From positions 5,279,908 through 5,339,907 of the forward strand of contig NC_087082.1 in assembly GCF_026151205.1 (NCBI RefSeq): 60,000 nt of DNA. The letters are read 5' to 3'. The first letter of the stretch is position 1. Every line of letters begins with the position of its first letter. The stretch is from Bolinopsis microptera. Taxonomy: Eukaryota > Ctenophora > Tentaculata > Lobata > Bolinopsidae. The notes below the pieces were generated by a model that saw only the letters and a program-made list of their open reading frames with translations, ran no database searches and was not told the origin of the DNA. Below are positions 1 through 31,415 of the stretch, one piece after another. A program made the position numbers and the translations under genes.

Positions 1-82
1 AAGCGAAACTAATAAGACGAAAAGTAATACCCAGATTATAGGGATGGAGGGAAGTGTCCCAGATCAGAAGTATTTAAATGAG

Positions 83-3000
83 AATTACCCTGTAGTTCCC
101 CTTGTAAAAGTAAGAAGATGGAATTACCCTGCAGTTCCCCTTGTAAAAGTAAGAAGATGGTATTACCAGCTGCAGTTCCCTTTGTAAAAGTAAGAAGATG
201 GAATTACCCTGCAGTTCTCCTTGTAAAAGTAAGAAGATGGAATTACCCTGCAGTTCCCCTTGTAAAAGTAAGAAGATGGAATTACCCTGCAGTTCCCCTT
301 GTAAAAGTAAGAAGATGGAATTACCCTGCAGTTCCCCTTGTAAAAGTAAGAAGATGGTATTACCCTGCAGTTCCCTTTGTAAAAGTAAGAAGATGGAATT
401 ACCCTGCAGTTCTCCTTGTAAAAGTAAGAAGATGGTATTACCCTGCAGTTCCCCTTGTAAAAGTAAGAAGATGGAATTACCCTGCAGTTCCCCTTGTAAA
501 AGTAAGAAGATGGTATCACCCTGCAGTTCCCCTTGTAAAAGTAAGAAGATGGAATTACCCTGCAGTTCCCTTGTAAAAGAAAGAAGATGGAATTACCCTG
601 CAGTTCTCCTTGTAAAAGTAAGAAGATGGAATTACCCTGCAGTTCCCCTTGTAAAAGTAAGAAGATGGAATTACCCTGCAGTTCCCCTTGTAAAAGTAAG
701 AAGATGGAATTACCCTGCAGTTCCCCTTGTGAAAGTAAGAAGATGGAATTACCCTGCAGTTCCCCTTGTAAAAGTAAGAAGATGGAATTACCCTGCAGTT
801 CCCCTTGTAAAAGTAAGAAGATGGAATTACCCTGCAGTTCCCCTTGTAAAAGTAAGAAGATGGAATTACCCTGCAGTTCCCCTTGTAAAAGTAAGAAGAT
901 GGAATTACCCTGCATTTCCCCTTGTGAAAGTAAGAAGATGGTATTACCCTGCAGTTCCCCTTGTGAAAGTAAGAAGATGGTATTACCCTGCAGTTCCCTT
1001 GTAAAAGTAAGAAGATGGAATTACCCTGCAGTTCCCCTTGTAAAAGAAAGAAGATGGAATTACCCTGCAGTTCCCCTTGTAAAAGAAAGAAGATGGAATT
1101 ACCCTGCAGTTCCCCTTGTAAAAGTAAGAAGATGGAATTACCCTGCAGTTCCCCTTGTAAAAGTAAGAAGATGGAATTACCCTGCAGTTCCCCTTGTAAA
1201 AGTAAGAAGATGGAATTACCCTGCAGTTCCCCTTGTAAAAGTAAGAAGATGGAATTACCCTGCAGTTCCCCTTGTAAAAGTAAGAAGATGGAATTACCCT
1301 GCAGTTCCCCTTGTAAAAGTAAGAAGATGGAATTACCCTGCAGTTCCCCTTGTAAAAGTAAGAAGATGGAATTACCCTGCAGTTCCCCTTGTAAAAGTAA
1401 GAAGATGGAATTACCCTGCAGTTCCCCTTGTAAAAGTAAGAAGATGGAATTACCCTGCAGTTCCCCTTGTAAAAGTAAGAAGATGGTATTACCCTGCAGT
1501 TCCCCTTGTAAAAGTAAGAAGATGGAATTACCCTGCAGTTCCCCTTGTAAAAGTAAGAAGATGGAATTACCCTGCAGTTCCCCTTGTAAAAGTAAGAAGA
1601 TGGAATTACCCTGCAGTTCCCCTTGTAAAAGTAAGAAGATGGAATTACCCTGCAGTTCCCCTTGTAAAAGTAAGAAGATGGAATTACCCTGCAGTTCCCC
1701 TTGTAAAAGTAAGAAGATGGTATTACCCTGCAGTTCCCCTTGTAAAAGTAAGAAGATGGAATTACCCTGCAGTTCCCCTTGTAAAAGTAAGAAGATGGAA
1801 TTACCCTGCAGTTCCCCTTGTAAAAGTAAGAAGATGGTATTACCCTGCAGTTCCCCTTGTAAAAGTAAGAAGATGGAATTACCCTGCAGTTCCCCTTGTA
1901 AAAGTAAGAAGATGGAATTACCCTGCAGTTCCCCTTGTAAAAGTAAGAAGATGGAATTACCCTGCAGTTCCCCTTGTAAAAGTAAGAAGATGGAATTACC
2001 CTGCAGTTCCCCTTGTAAAAGTAAGAAGATGGTATTACCCTGCAGTTCCCCTTGTAAAAGTAAGAAGATGGAATTACCCTGCAGTTCCCCTTGTAAAAGT
2101 AAGAAGATGGAATTACCCTGCAGTTCCCCTTGTAAAAGTAAGAAGATGGTATTACCCTGCAGTTCCCCTTGTAAAAGTAAGAAGATGGAATTACCCTGCA
2201 GTTCCCCTTGTAAAAGTAAGAAGATGGTATTACCCTGCAGTTCCCCTTGTAAAAGTAAGAAGATGGTATTACCCTGCAGTTCCCCTTGTAAAAGTAAGAA
2301 GATGGAATTACCCTGCAGTTCCCCTTGTGAAAGTAAGAAGATGGTATTACCCTGCAGTTCCCCTTGTAAAAGTAAGAAGATGGTATTACCCTGCAGTTCC
2401 CCTTGTAAAAGTAAGAAGATGGAATTACCCTGCAGTTCCCCTTGTAAAAGTAAGAAGATGGTATTACCCTGCAGTTCCCCTTGTAAAAGTAAGAAGATGG
2501 AATTACCCTGCAGTTCCCTTGTAAAAGTAAGAAGATGGAATTACCCTGCAGTTCCCCTTGTAAAAGTAAGAAGATGGTATTACCCTGCAGTTCCCCTTGT
2601 AAAAGTAAGAAGATGGAATTACCCTGCAGTTCCCCTTGTAAAAGTAAGAAGATGGAATTACCCTGCAGTTCCCCTTGTAAAAGTAAGAAGATGGAATTAC
2701 CCTGCAGTTCCCCTTGTAAAAGTAAGAAGATGGTATTACCCTGCAGTTCCCCTTGTAAAAGTAAGAAGATGGAATTACCCTGCAGTTCCCCTAGTAAAAG
2801 TAAGAAGATGGAATTACCCTGCAGTTCCCCTTGTAAAAGTAAGAAGATGGAATTACCCTTCAGTTCCCCTTGTAAAAGTAAGAAGATGGAATTACCCTGC
2901 AGTTCCCCTTGTAAAAGTAAGAAGATGGTATTACCCTGCAGTTCCCCTTGTAAAAGTAAGAAGATGGAATTACCCTGCAGTTCCCCTTGTAAAAGTAAGA

Positions 3001-3244
3001 AGATGGTATTGCCCTGCAGTTCCCCTTGTAAAAGTAAGAAGATGGAATTACCCTGCAGTTCCCCTTGTAAAAGTAAGAAGATGGAATTACCGTGCAGTTC
3101 CCCTTGTAAAAGTAAGAAGATGGAATTACCCTTCAGTTCCCCTTGTAAAAGTAAGAAGATGGAATTACCCTGCAGTTCCCTTGTAAAAGTAAGAAGATGG
3201 AATTACCCAGCAGTTCCCTTGTAAAAGTAAGAAGATGGAATTAC

Positions 3245-3260
<16 letters not shown>
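83..3260. repeat. 39-bp minisatellite, about 81 copies, anchored on exon 23 of the VWC gene
   Basis: Near-identical 39-bp units (plus-strand core CCCTGCAGTTCCCCTTGTAA followed by AAGTAAGAAGATG) run almost without interruption. Variation is mostly a GAATTA/GTATTA switch, occasional AAA/GAA changes and one-base shortening of the CCCC run. The unit is 13 codons long, so long open frames appear on both strands; they are by-products of the period. The rightmost unit overlaps the 3' end of a VWC exon on the minus strand (exon end at 3245). Each unit therefore repeats the last 13 exon bases, the donor AGG|GTAATT and a pyrimidine-rich stretch ending in AAG. Confidence 0.97.
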
Positions 3261-24568
<21,308 letters not shown>

Positions 24569-24719
24569 CTGGGAACATTTGTGGTTGAAACAATATTGTT
24601 TAATTTAAACTGATTAAAACACTTTCTATACTAACCGTGGGATATGCGACCAGAATAGATTTTTGAAATTATTTACACTATGAGGGCCAAAGGTTGTAAT
24701 CCAATTTGATAGTTTTTAA

Positions 24720-24938
24720 TTTGCGATTGGGGAGGCGGATTATCGTTGTGAAGTACTGTACTACTCACGAAGTACTGTACACGATGTTTTCAACCCACGA
24801 GTCAGAGAGCAAGCTCAACTGACGGCTCCCAAGGATGTCGTATGCACATGTGTCTGATCAAGAATGTGGTTGGGCTGCGATTGTATCGACCATGAGTACC
24901 AAGCAAGCAGATATTTGAATTGACTAGATTTCCACTGG
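24720..24938. repeat. Direct repeat module D2, copy 1
   Basis: About 218 bp starting TTTGCGATTGGGGAGGCGGA, repeated in the same orientation at 32833-33049 with only a few differences. It contains CGAAGTACTGTAC-type short inverted words. The two copies bracket the large inverted-repeat element. Confidence 0.9.
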
Positions 24939-24971
24939 TAAGCGATTCGGAAAATCATGGGCCGGCATATT

Positions 24972-25040
24972 GCCGGGGCGGGTATGATCCGCCAACCTCC
25001 GAGTTACATGCCTGGTGCTCTACCAATTGAGCTACCGGCC
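24972..25040 (-). other. tRNA-like sequence (probable SINE head or tRNA pseudogene)
   Basis: On the minus strand: GCCGGTAGCTCAATTGGTAG, AGCACCAGGCATGTAACTCG and a GGCGG...CCGCC T-arm. It has a good A box and partial acceptor pairing (GCCGG/CCGGC). The acceptor stem is incomplete and the T loop departs from TTCRA, so it is not called as a functional tRNA. Anticodon position reads TGT. Confidence 0.6.
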
Positions 25041-25134
25041 CTATTCAGCTCAGGAATTTCTTGCACGCCTATCAGTAAGCAATCGTGTTGTTATCTCATA
25101 TCTGCTGCTATTAGTACACTGCATTATATTATAT

Positions 25135-25248
25135 ATGAGTATTGCTGAAAGCACAGTGTAAGGCCTACACGGACCGCCTCTAACTAGCCAATCCCTGTTT
25201 ACATGCCGTGTAGCAGGGGACTAGAAAGAGCTAAACTAGTAAGCGGGG
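25135..25248. repeat. Direct repeat module D1, copy 1 (insertion site of the palindromic element)
   Basis: A 114-bp segment beginning ATGAGTATTGCTGAAAGCAC and ending AAGCGGGG, repeated at 32530-32643. In the second copy AAGCGGGG runs straight on into CATAGCCAATACAC. Here the large inverted repeat interrupts it. Confidence 0.9.
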
Positions 25249-25640
25249 AGTAGATGGTAAGTTGTGAAGGCCAGCCATCAAGTGACCCCCAGCCACTCAC
25301 AGCACGCCCCCAGGTCACGTGACAGCACGTCACAAGGGTCACGTGACAGATCACATGTCATGTAACCACGTGACAAGCTCGTTAATTAAATGTCAAGGTC
25401 ACGTGACAAGATAATTGACCAATGAGGAGCCAGAACGTCATGATGAATCAATCAATAACCCCGACTAAAGAATCTAAAGTCTGATTAAACGGTTGCCAAG
25501 CAGGTTCCTGTTACTTGATCACTGGTCACGTGTTTAGCTTAAGCATCATGTGACATGAATGTTATTTGATCCTCGAGATCACGTGACAGGAGTCACTTGA
25601 TTACCCGTCAGAACGTCATGATGAATAATTCAATAATCCT
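25249..25640. repeat. CACGTGAC-rich terminal part of the left arm
   Basis: Many copies of GTCACGTGAC and relatives occur within the outer ~400 bp, along with two related ~60-bp segments (around GAACGTCATGATGAATCAAT and TCTAAAGTCTGATTAAACGG). The mirror image is at 31968-32359. Clustered palindromic words near element ends would suit a DNA-binding protein. Confidence 0.75.
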
Positions 25641-25895
25641 GTCTAAAGGATCTAAAGTCTGATTAAACGGCTGCCAAGCAGGCTCCTGTCACTTGATTAC
25701 TGGTCAAATGATTCTTCACGATTTACCCCGGTCCAGTCACCACTCCAAAAAAGCAGAGGGTGACATAACGAAATGTGGTGTAGGGTTACCATCGCTCGAC
25801 CTCCTGGAAATTACAAGTCTTATCATCAATTTTCTGACATTTAAGCAATAGCTACAGTATCTGAACCACATTTTCACCCTTTAAGATATAACAAC

Positions 25896-25965
25896 TGTTA
25901 GGTAGCCTAGTGGTTAGAACATCCGTCTTCTGCACAAAAGGTTCAGGGTTCAAAGTCGAGTCTAG
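25896..25965 (+). other. tRNA-like / Pol III box segment in the left arm
   Basis: GGTAGCCTAGTGGTTAGAAC (A-box-like) is followed 25-30 bases later by GGTTCAGGGTTCAAAG (B-box-like). Stems are poor, so a tRNA-derived SINE remnant is more likely than a tRNA. The mirror copy in the right arm is at about 31643-31712 on the minus strand. Confidence 0.5.
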
Positions 25966-26192
25966 GGAGTAGCTAAGGCTCCATACCATTCACTATTATT
26001 AACTATTAAATTTGCTTGTTATAAATTTGATAAATTTCGAGAGACAAATAAAGCTACCGTTTAATTGATAATTTGTTGTTGTCAACATTATAATCATAAA
26101 TTGAAATCATCAAGAGTAAGATTGGGTACATAAATCATTGTATAACAGTTGCACGTTAATGGTGTTCTAGTACAGGTAGTTAGTTCCACCAA

Positions 26193-26882
26193 CTACTTAT
26201 TCAGATAAAGTTTGAGAATCTTATCGACAATAGTTGTGTTTTCGTTCATCAGTTTGTTTACATCAGATAGACTTGTAGTGGTGATAACTGCATCCAATAG
26301 AGATCGTTCTTCCAAACTTAAAATATCTGTTAGGTCTTTTCCGCTGTCAATTAAACGCTGCTTCAAGACAACAAACAATTCGGTTTTCATCATGTATGAG
26401 AATAAAATGTCAAAACATTTATTTTGCTCTTTACACAATTTACTTTGTAACAGGACGTCTAGAGATTTAAGTAAACTCGATATCTTTTTACTGTTTGGTT
26501 GTTTGATTGGTACTCCTTTCCGCTTGCCTACGTGTTGCCAGTCAGTATCAGATTCTAACTCTTTAGCACTATATTCTTTGTTGGACTCATCATCGCTACT
26601 TGTTACACCACTAAATTCATCATCACCACTACCTGGTACATCAGAGTTAGAACCACCTTGCTGAGATTCTTCAGAAACTATTGTATCAGCATCTGAACAT
26701 ACAGAATCAGGACCCTCCATTTTGACATCAGTCACATCTGAGTTAGCTTTTGACAGCGGCTGTAGAATTGCAGAACTTTCATCTGACTCTCGGTTCTCTC
26801 GATGATACCTACTAATGTGTGAGTACAGACTATATTTATTGGCAAAAGACTTGTCACAGAATGAGCAGGTTACAGAATTCAT
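26193..26882 (-). CDS. C2H2 zinc-finger / acidic protein, left-arm copy (229 aa)
   Basis: Single-exon frame from ATG to stop, identical in translation to the right-arm copy at 30726-31415. Residues 6-27 form one C2H2 finger (C6, C9, H22, H27; C-x2-C-x12-H-x4-H). Residues 30-115 are acidic and Ser-rich. There is a basic patch (GKRKGVPIKQPNSKK) near 117-132. The C-terminal ~95 residues are predicted helical and Leu/Lys-rich. No transposase or polymerase motif is seen. One finger plus an acidic region suggests a DNA-binding regulator or transposition accessory, which is inference. The gene starts next to an AGCATATAAT array. Perfect conservation of both copies may reflect gene conversion rather than selection. 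Confidence 0.8.
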   Translation of the reverse strand: MNSVTCSFCDKSFANKYSLYSHISRYHRENRESDESSAILQPLSKANSDVTDVKMEGPDSVCSDADTIVSEESQQGGSNSDVPGSGDDEFSGVTSSDDESNKEYSAKELESDTDWQHVGKRKGVPIKQPNSKKISSLLKSLDVLLQSKLCKEQNKCFDILFSYMMKTELFVVLKQRLIDSGKDLTDILSLEERSLLDAVITTTSLSDVNKLMNENTTIVDKILKLYLNK

Positions 26883-26914
26883 AACTGCAGTACAAACGTT
26901 TTATAATGCTATGC

Positions 26915-27235
26915 AACAACCATTATATAGCAATAATCGCATAAAATCGCAAATAATCGCAAAATAATCGCATATAATCGCATATAATAGCATATAATAG
27001 CATAAAATTGCAAATAATCGCATATAATTGCAAAATAATTGCATAAAATAGCATATAATAGCATATAATCGCATATAATCGCATATAATCGCATATAATA
27101 GCATATAATAGCATATAATCACATTTAATCACATATATAATCACGTATATTATCTCTTAAAATCACATTTTATTATTTATACTCGCAAATAATTGCATAT
27201 AATTGCAAATAATCGCTTATAGTAGCAGGGTGAAT
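26915..27235. repeat. AGCATATAAT decamer array (left arm)
   Basis: Ten-bp-period units GCATATAATA/GCATATAATC, with GCAAATAATC and GCATAAAATA variants. The mirror copy is at about 30373-30693. Open frames rich in YAIICDYM come only from the periodicity. Confidence 0.95.
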
Positions 27236-27611
27236 ATGATCCAACTTATGCATTCAACCTATTAAAGATCTTTTCAAAGATTTATTTTCATGCTGATTGC
27301 CAAGCATCATCCTTGAGATGGAACTGTAACTCTTGAGTCTACCAAAGACTGCACCCAACATGTAGGAATACTTCCTAGTGGGGATATTAAAGGACCACAC
27401 CAGACAGGACAAGGAGATCATGGTAAATTCTACGTCAACTAGTTAGACGGAGATCATCTTCGAGATCTATCACTTTCTGGATTATCATTCATAACCAGTA
27501 GTCAGCGCACCATTGATTTCTGCTTTCAAATGATAACTGCTAATACTCTTATCGATTTTATTGCACAGAAACCAGCATTTGACTGGGACCGGGGCTGGGA
27601 TAGCTCAAAAT

Positions 27612-27656
27612 TGCTAATCCCGGTACCGGGATTCCCGGTACCGGGAATCCCGGTCG
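27612..27656. repeat. Nested CCCGGTACCGGG palindromes
   Basis: TCCCGGTACCGGGATTCCCG and a second GGTACCGGGAATCCCGGT give two overlapping perfect dyads. The mirror copy is at 29952-29996. They could be protein-binding or cruciform-forming sites. Confidence 0.7.
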
Positions 27657-27779
27657 ATTACTGGTGCATGCAACTGACCTTGTTTGGGTATCAGGTGATT
27701 TTTCCTGCAATTTGGTAATTGTGAAACATCACCTTGGATTTCTGTTGTCACAAAACGTACCTTTTTAGACCTTTTCTCA

Positions 27780-27860
27780 AAGCATATAATAGCATATAAT
27801 AGCATATAATAGCATATAATAGCATATAATCGCATATAATCACATGTAATAGCATTCGAT
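27780..27860. repeat. Second AGCATATAAT block, left arm
   Basis: Eight or so decamers, GCATATAATA changing to GCATATAATC/ACATGTAATA. The mirror copy is at 29748-29828. Confidence 0.9.
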
Positions 27861-27889
27861 CACATATATAATCCATTGGGTGGGCGAAA

Positions 27890-27972
27890 ATTGTCCCCCG
27901 ACAGTTGACCCCCCGACAATTAACCCCCCCGACAATTGACACCTCGACAATTGACCACCTGACAATGTAACT
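27890..27972. repeat. CCGACAATTGACC short tandem repeat
   Basis: Five imperfect 15-18-bp units around CCCCGACAATTGAC. The mirror copy is at 29636-29718. Confidence 0.85.
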
Positions 27973-28074
27973 CAATACAACATCACCTCATACCATACTC
28001 CTCACGGTTCTCTTGATCTAGGAAGAATGCACCTTTGTTGTGGTGTGCCGCACTCCACATGAATAGATTCCCGG

Positions 28075-28190
28075 AAAATTCAGATGCTCTCCCCATAGCT
28101 AGTGGCACAGACGGAAATCGAACCCGGGACCTTGTGAATGCGAAGCATTTCACAAGCAGGCAGACTAACAAACTGTGCCACATAGCCATT
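28075..28190 (-). other. tRNA-like segment in the left arm
   Basis: On the minus strand: GGCTATGTGGCACAGTTTGT...CTGCCTGCTTGTGAAATGC...GGTCCCGGGTTCGATTTCCG TCTGTGCCAC. GTGGCACAG pairs with CTGTGCCAC, and a consensus-like B box (GGTTCGATTTCC) is present. It could be a tRNA-derived SINE head. The mirror copy on the plus strand is at 29418-29533. Confidence 0.6.
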
Positions 28191-28445
28191 TATAACTATA
28201 ATGTATTATTTTAAACTGACAAGCTCGTAAATGAAATGTCAAGGTTACGTGACAAGTTAATTGACCAATAAGAAGCAAGTACATCATAATAGCATCCGTC
28301 ACGTGATATTCGTAACGATCTTGTTAAACATGTTTCACTTTTGTTGTGATGTGCCACACTCCACATGGACAAATCTCACGATACTCTTGATCTAGGAAGG
28401 AGGTACTTTTGTTGTGATGTGCCACACTCCACATGAACAAATCCG

Positions 28446-28685
28446 CTAAATACTGAATAAATGCCGAATACTGAATGAATATTGAATGAATACTGAATGA
28501 ATACTGAATAAATACTGAATGAATATTGAATAAATACTGAATGAACACTGAATGGATACTGAATGAATACTGAATGAATACTGAATGAATACTGAATGAA
28601 TACTGAATGAATACTGAATGAATACTGGATGAACACTGAATGAATACTGAATGAATACTGAATGAATACTGAATGAATACTGAAA
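28446..28685. repeat. TGAATGAATAC 10-bp-period array
   Basis: About 22 units of GAATACTGAAT with scattered changes. On the minus strand it reads as FIQYSFSIHSV repeats, which are periodicity artefacts. Confidence 0.95.
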
Positions 28686-28689
28686 ATTA

Positions 28690-29095
28690 TCGCAAATGAT
28701 AGCATATAATATCATATAATAGCATATAATAGCATATAATAGCATATAATAGCATATAATAGCATATAATAGCATATAATAGCATATAATAGCATATAAT
28801 AGCATATAATAGCATATAATTGCATATAATAGCATATAATAATAACATATAATCGCATTCGGTAGACTCAAGAATTACAGTTCAATCGCCAGCATATAAT
28901 CGCATATAATAGCATATAATATCATATAATCGCATATAATAGCATTATATAATATCATATAATCGCATGTGATAGCTTATAATAGCATATAATAGCATAT
29001 ATAATCGCATTCGGTAGACTCAAGAGTTATAGTTCCATCTCCAACATATATTCATATAATTGCATATAATAGCATATAATATCTTATAATCGCAT
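28690..29095. repeat. AGCATATAAT decamer array in the spacer
   Basis: Over 25 decamers, twice interrupted by the word GGTAGACTCAAGA-TTA-AGTT, which also occurs in both arms (27330 region and 30265 region). Confidence 0.95.
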
Positions 29096-29164
29096 TTAAA
29101 TGAATACCAATGGTTGTTACGTTTAAATTGATAAAATTAAATGTTTTAAAAGAGCGATCCATCT

Positions 29165-29262
29165 GGAGAAGTAGGCTAGGCGGGATTTGAACCCGCATTG
29201 TCCTGCATAGAAAAGTTGCCGTTAACTCACTAACCTGAGGCTCCAGCTGGACCGCTGTTAAA
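29165..29262 (-). other. tRNA-like segment in the spacer
   Basis: On the minus strand, GGTCCAGCTGGAGCCTCAGG TTAGTGAGTTAACGG ... GCGGGTTCAAATCCCGCCTA. The T arm is perfect (GCGGG TTCAAAT CCCGC), but the acceptor stem is not convincing. Most likely a tRNA-derived SINE head. Confidence 0.6.
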
Positions 29263-30725
29263 ATGAAAATATGAACATGTTTAACAAGATCGTTACGAAT
29301 ATCACGTGATGGATGCTATTATGATGTACTTGCTTCTTATTGGTCAATTAACTTGTCACGTAACCTTGACATTTCATTTACGAGCTTGTCAGTTTAAAAT
29401 AATACATTATAGTTATAAATGGCTATGTGGCACAGTTTGTTAGTCTGCCTGCTTGTGAAATGCTTCGCATTCACAAGGTCCCGGGTTCGATTTCCGTCTG
29501 TGCCACTAGCTATGGGGAGAGCATCTGAATTTTCCGGGAATCTATTCATGTGGAGTGCGGCACACCACAACAAAGGTGCATTCTTCCTAGATCAAGAGAA
29601 CCGTGAGGAGTATGGTATGAGGTGATGTTGTATTGAGTTACATTGTCAGGTGGTCAATTGTCGAGGTGTCAATTGTCGGGGGGGTTAATTGTCGGGGGGT
29701 CAACTGTCGGGGGACAATTTTCGCCCACCCAATGGATTATATATGTGATCGAATGCTATTACATGTGATTATATGCGATTATATGCTATTATATGCTATT
29801 ATATGCTATTATATGCTATTATATGCTTTGAGAAAAGGTCTAAAAAGGTACGTTTTGTGACAACAGAAATCCAAGGTGATGTTTCACAATTACCAAATTG
29901 CAGGAAAAATCACCTGATACCCAAACAAGGTCAGTTGCATGCACCAGTAATCGACCGGGATTCCCGGTACCGGGAATCCCGGTACCGGGATTAGCAATTT
30001 TGAGCTATCCCAGCCCCGGTCCCAGTCAAATGCTGGTTTCTGTGCAATAAAATCGATAAGAGTATTAGCAGTTATCATTTGAAAGCAGAAATCAATGGTG
30101 CGCTGACTACTGGTTATGAATGATAATCCAGAAAGTGATAGATCTCGAAGATGATCTCCGTCTAACTAGTTGACGTAGAATTTACCATGATCTCCTTGTC
30201 CTGTCTGGTGTGGTCCTTTAATATCCCCACTAGGAAGTATTCCTACATGTTGGGTGCAGTCTTTGGTAGACTCAAGAGTTACAGTTCCATCTCAAGGATG
30301 ATGCTTGGCAATCAGCATGAAAATAAATCTTTGAAAAGATCTTTAATAGGTTGAATGCATAAGTTGGATCATATTCACCCTGCTACTATAAGCGATTATT
30401 TGCAATTATATGCAATTATTTGCGAGTATAAATAATAAAATGTGATTTTAAGAGATAATATACGTGATTATATATGTGATTAAATGTGATTATATGCTAT
30501 TATATGCTATTATATGCGATTATATGCGATTATATGCGATTATATGCTATTATATGCTATTTTATGCAATTATTTTGCAATTATATGCGATTATTTGCAA
30601 TTTTATGCTATTATATGCTATTATATGCGATTATATGCGATTATTTTGCGATTATTTGCGATTTTATGCGATTATTGCTATATAATGGTTGTTGCATAGC
30701 ATTATAAAACGTTTGTACTGCAGTT

Positions 30726-31415
30726 ATGAATTCTGTAACCTGCTCATTCTGTGACAAGTCTTTTGCCAATAAATATAGTCTGTACTCACACATTAGTAGG
30801 TATCATCGAGAGAACCGAGAGTCAGATGAAAGTTCTGCAATTCTACAGCCGCTGTCAAAAGCTAACTCAGATGTGACTGATGTCAAAATGGAGGGTCCTG
30901 ATTCTGTATGTTCAGATGCTGATACAATAGTTTCTGAAGAATCTCAGCAAGGTGGTTCTAACTCTGATGTACCAGGTAGTGGTGATGATGAATTTAGTGG
31001 TGTAACAAGTAGCGATGATGAGTCCAACAAAGAATATAGTGCTAAAGAGTTAGAATCTGATACTGACTGGCAACACGTAGGCAAGCGGAAAGGAGTACCA
31101 ATCAAACAACCAAACAGTAAAAAGATATCGAGTTTACTTAAATCTCTAGACGTCCTGTTACAAAGTAAATTGTGTAAAGAGCAAAATAAATGTTTTGACA
31201 TTTTATTCTCATACATGATGAAAACCGAATTGTTTGTTGTCTTGAAGCAGCGTTTAATTGACAGCGGAAAAGACCTAACAGATATTTTAAGTTTGGAAGA
31301 ACGATCTCTATTGGATGCAGTTATCACCACTACAAGTCTATCTGATGTAAACAAACTGATGAACGAAAACACAACTATTGTCGATAAGATTCTCAAACTT
31401 TATCTGAATAAGTAG
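30726..31415 (+). CDS. C2H2 zinc-finger / acidic protein, right-arm copy (229 aa)
   Basis: Mirror copy of the gene at 26193-26882, with identical translation. The two genes diverge from the arm centre, each read outward toward the nearer end of the element. One finger (C6, C9, H22, H27), an acidic/Ser-rich middle and a helical C-terminal region. I do not recognise the family. A nuclear DNA-binding role for the element is inferred from the finger only. Confidence 0.8.
   Translation: MNSVTCSFCDKSFANKYSLYSHISRYHRENRESDESSAILQPLSKANSDVTDVKMEGPDSVCSDADTIVSEESQQGGSNSDVPGSGDDEFSGVTSSDDESNKEYSAKELESDTDWQHVGKRKGVPIKQPNSKKISSLLKSLDVLLQSKLCKEQNKCFDILFSYMMKTELFVVLKQRLIDSGKDLTDILSLEERSLLDAVITTTSLSDVNKLMNENTTIVDKILKLYLNK

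Larger units (their letters stand above)
28335..29273. other. Non-palindromic spacer between the arms
   Basis: Contains two CACTTTTGTTGTGATGTGCC-related words, a TGAATGAATAC decamer array (28446-28685), a long AGCATATAAT array (28690-29095) and a minus-strand tRNA-like segment (29165-29262). No gene. Confidence 0.85.

Noticed and set aside
118-3224. Long open frames of MELPCSSPCKSKK, WNYPAVPLVKVRR and QGELQGNSIFLLL repeats
   Set aside because: The 39-bp period is divisible by three, so frames stay open on both strands. There is no start context, no conserved domain, and the true coding strand uses only the array edge.
24972-25040. Functional tRNA gene
   Set aside because: The acceptor stem is incomplete and the T loop is non-consensus; the segment lies among repeats. 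The same caution applies to 25896-25965, 28075-28190, 29165-29262 and 33361-33432.
26901-27144. Frames rich in YAIICDYM, and FIQYSFSIHSV frames in 28324-28871
   Set aside because: By-products of the 10-bp-period AT-rich arrays; no independent support.
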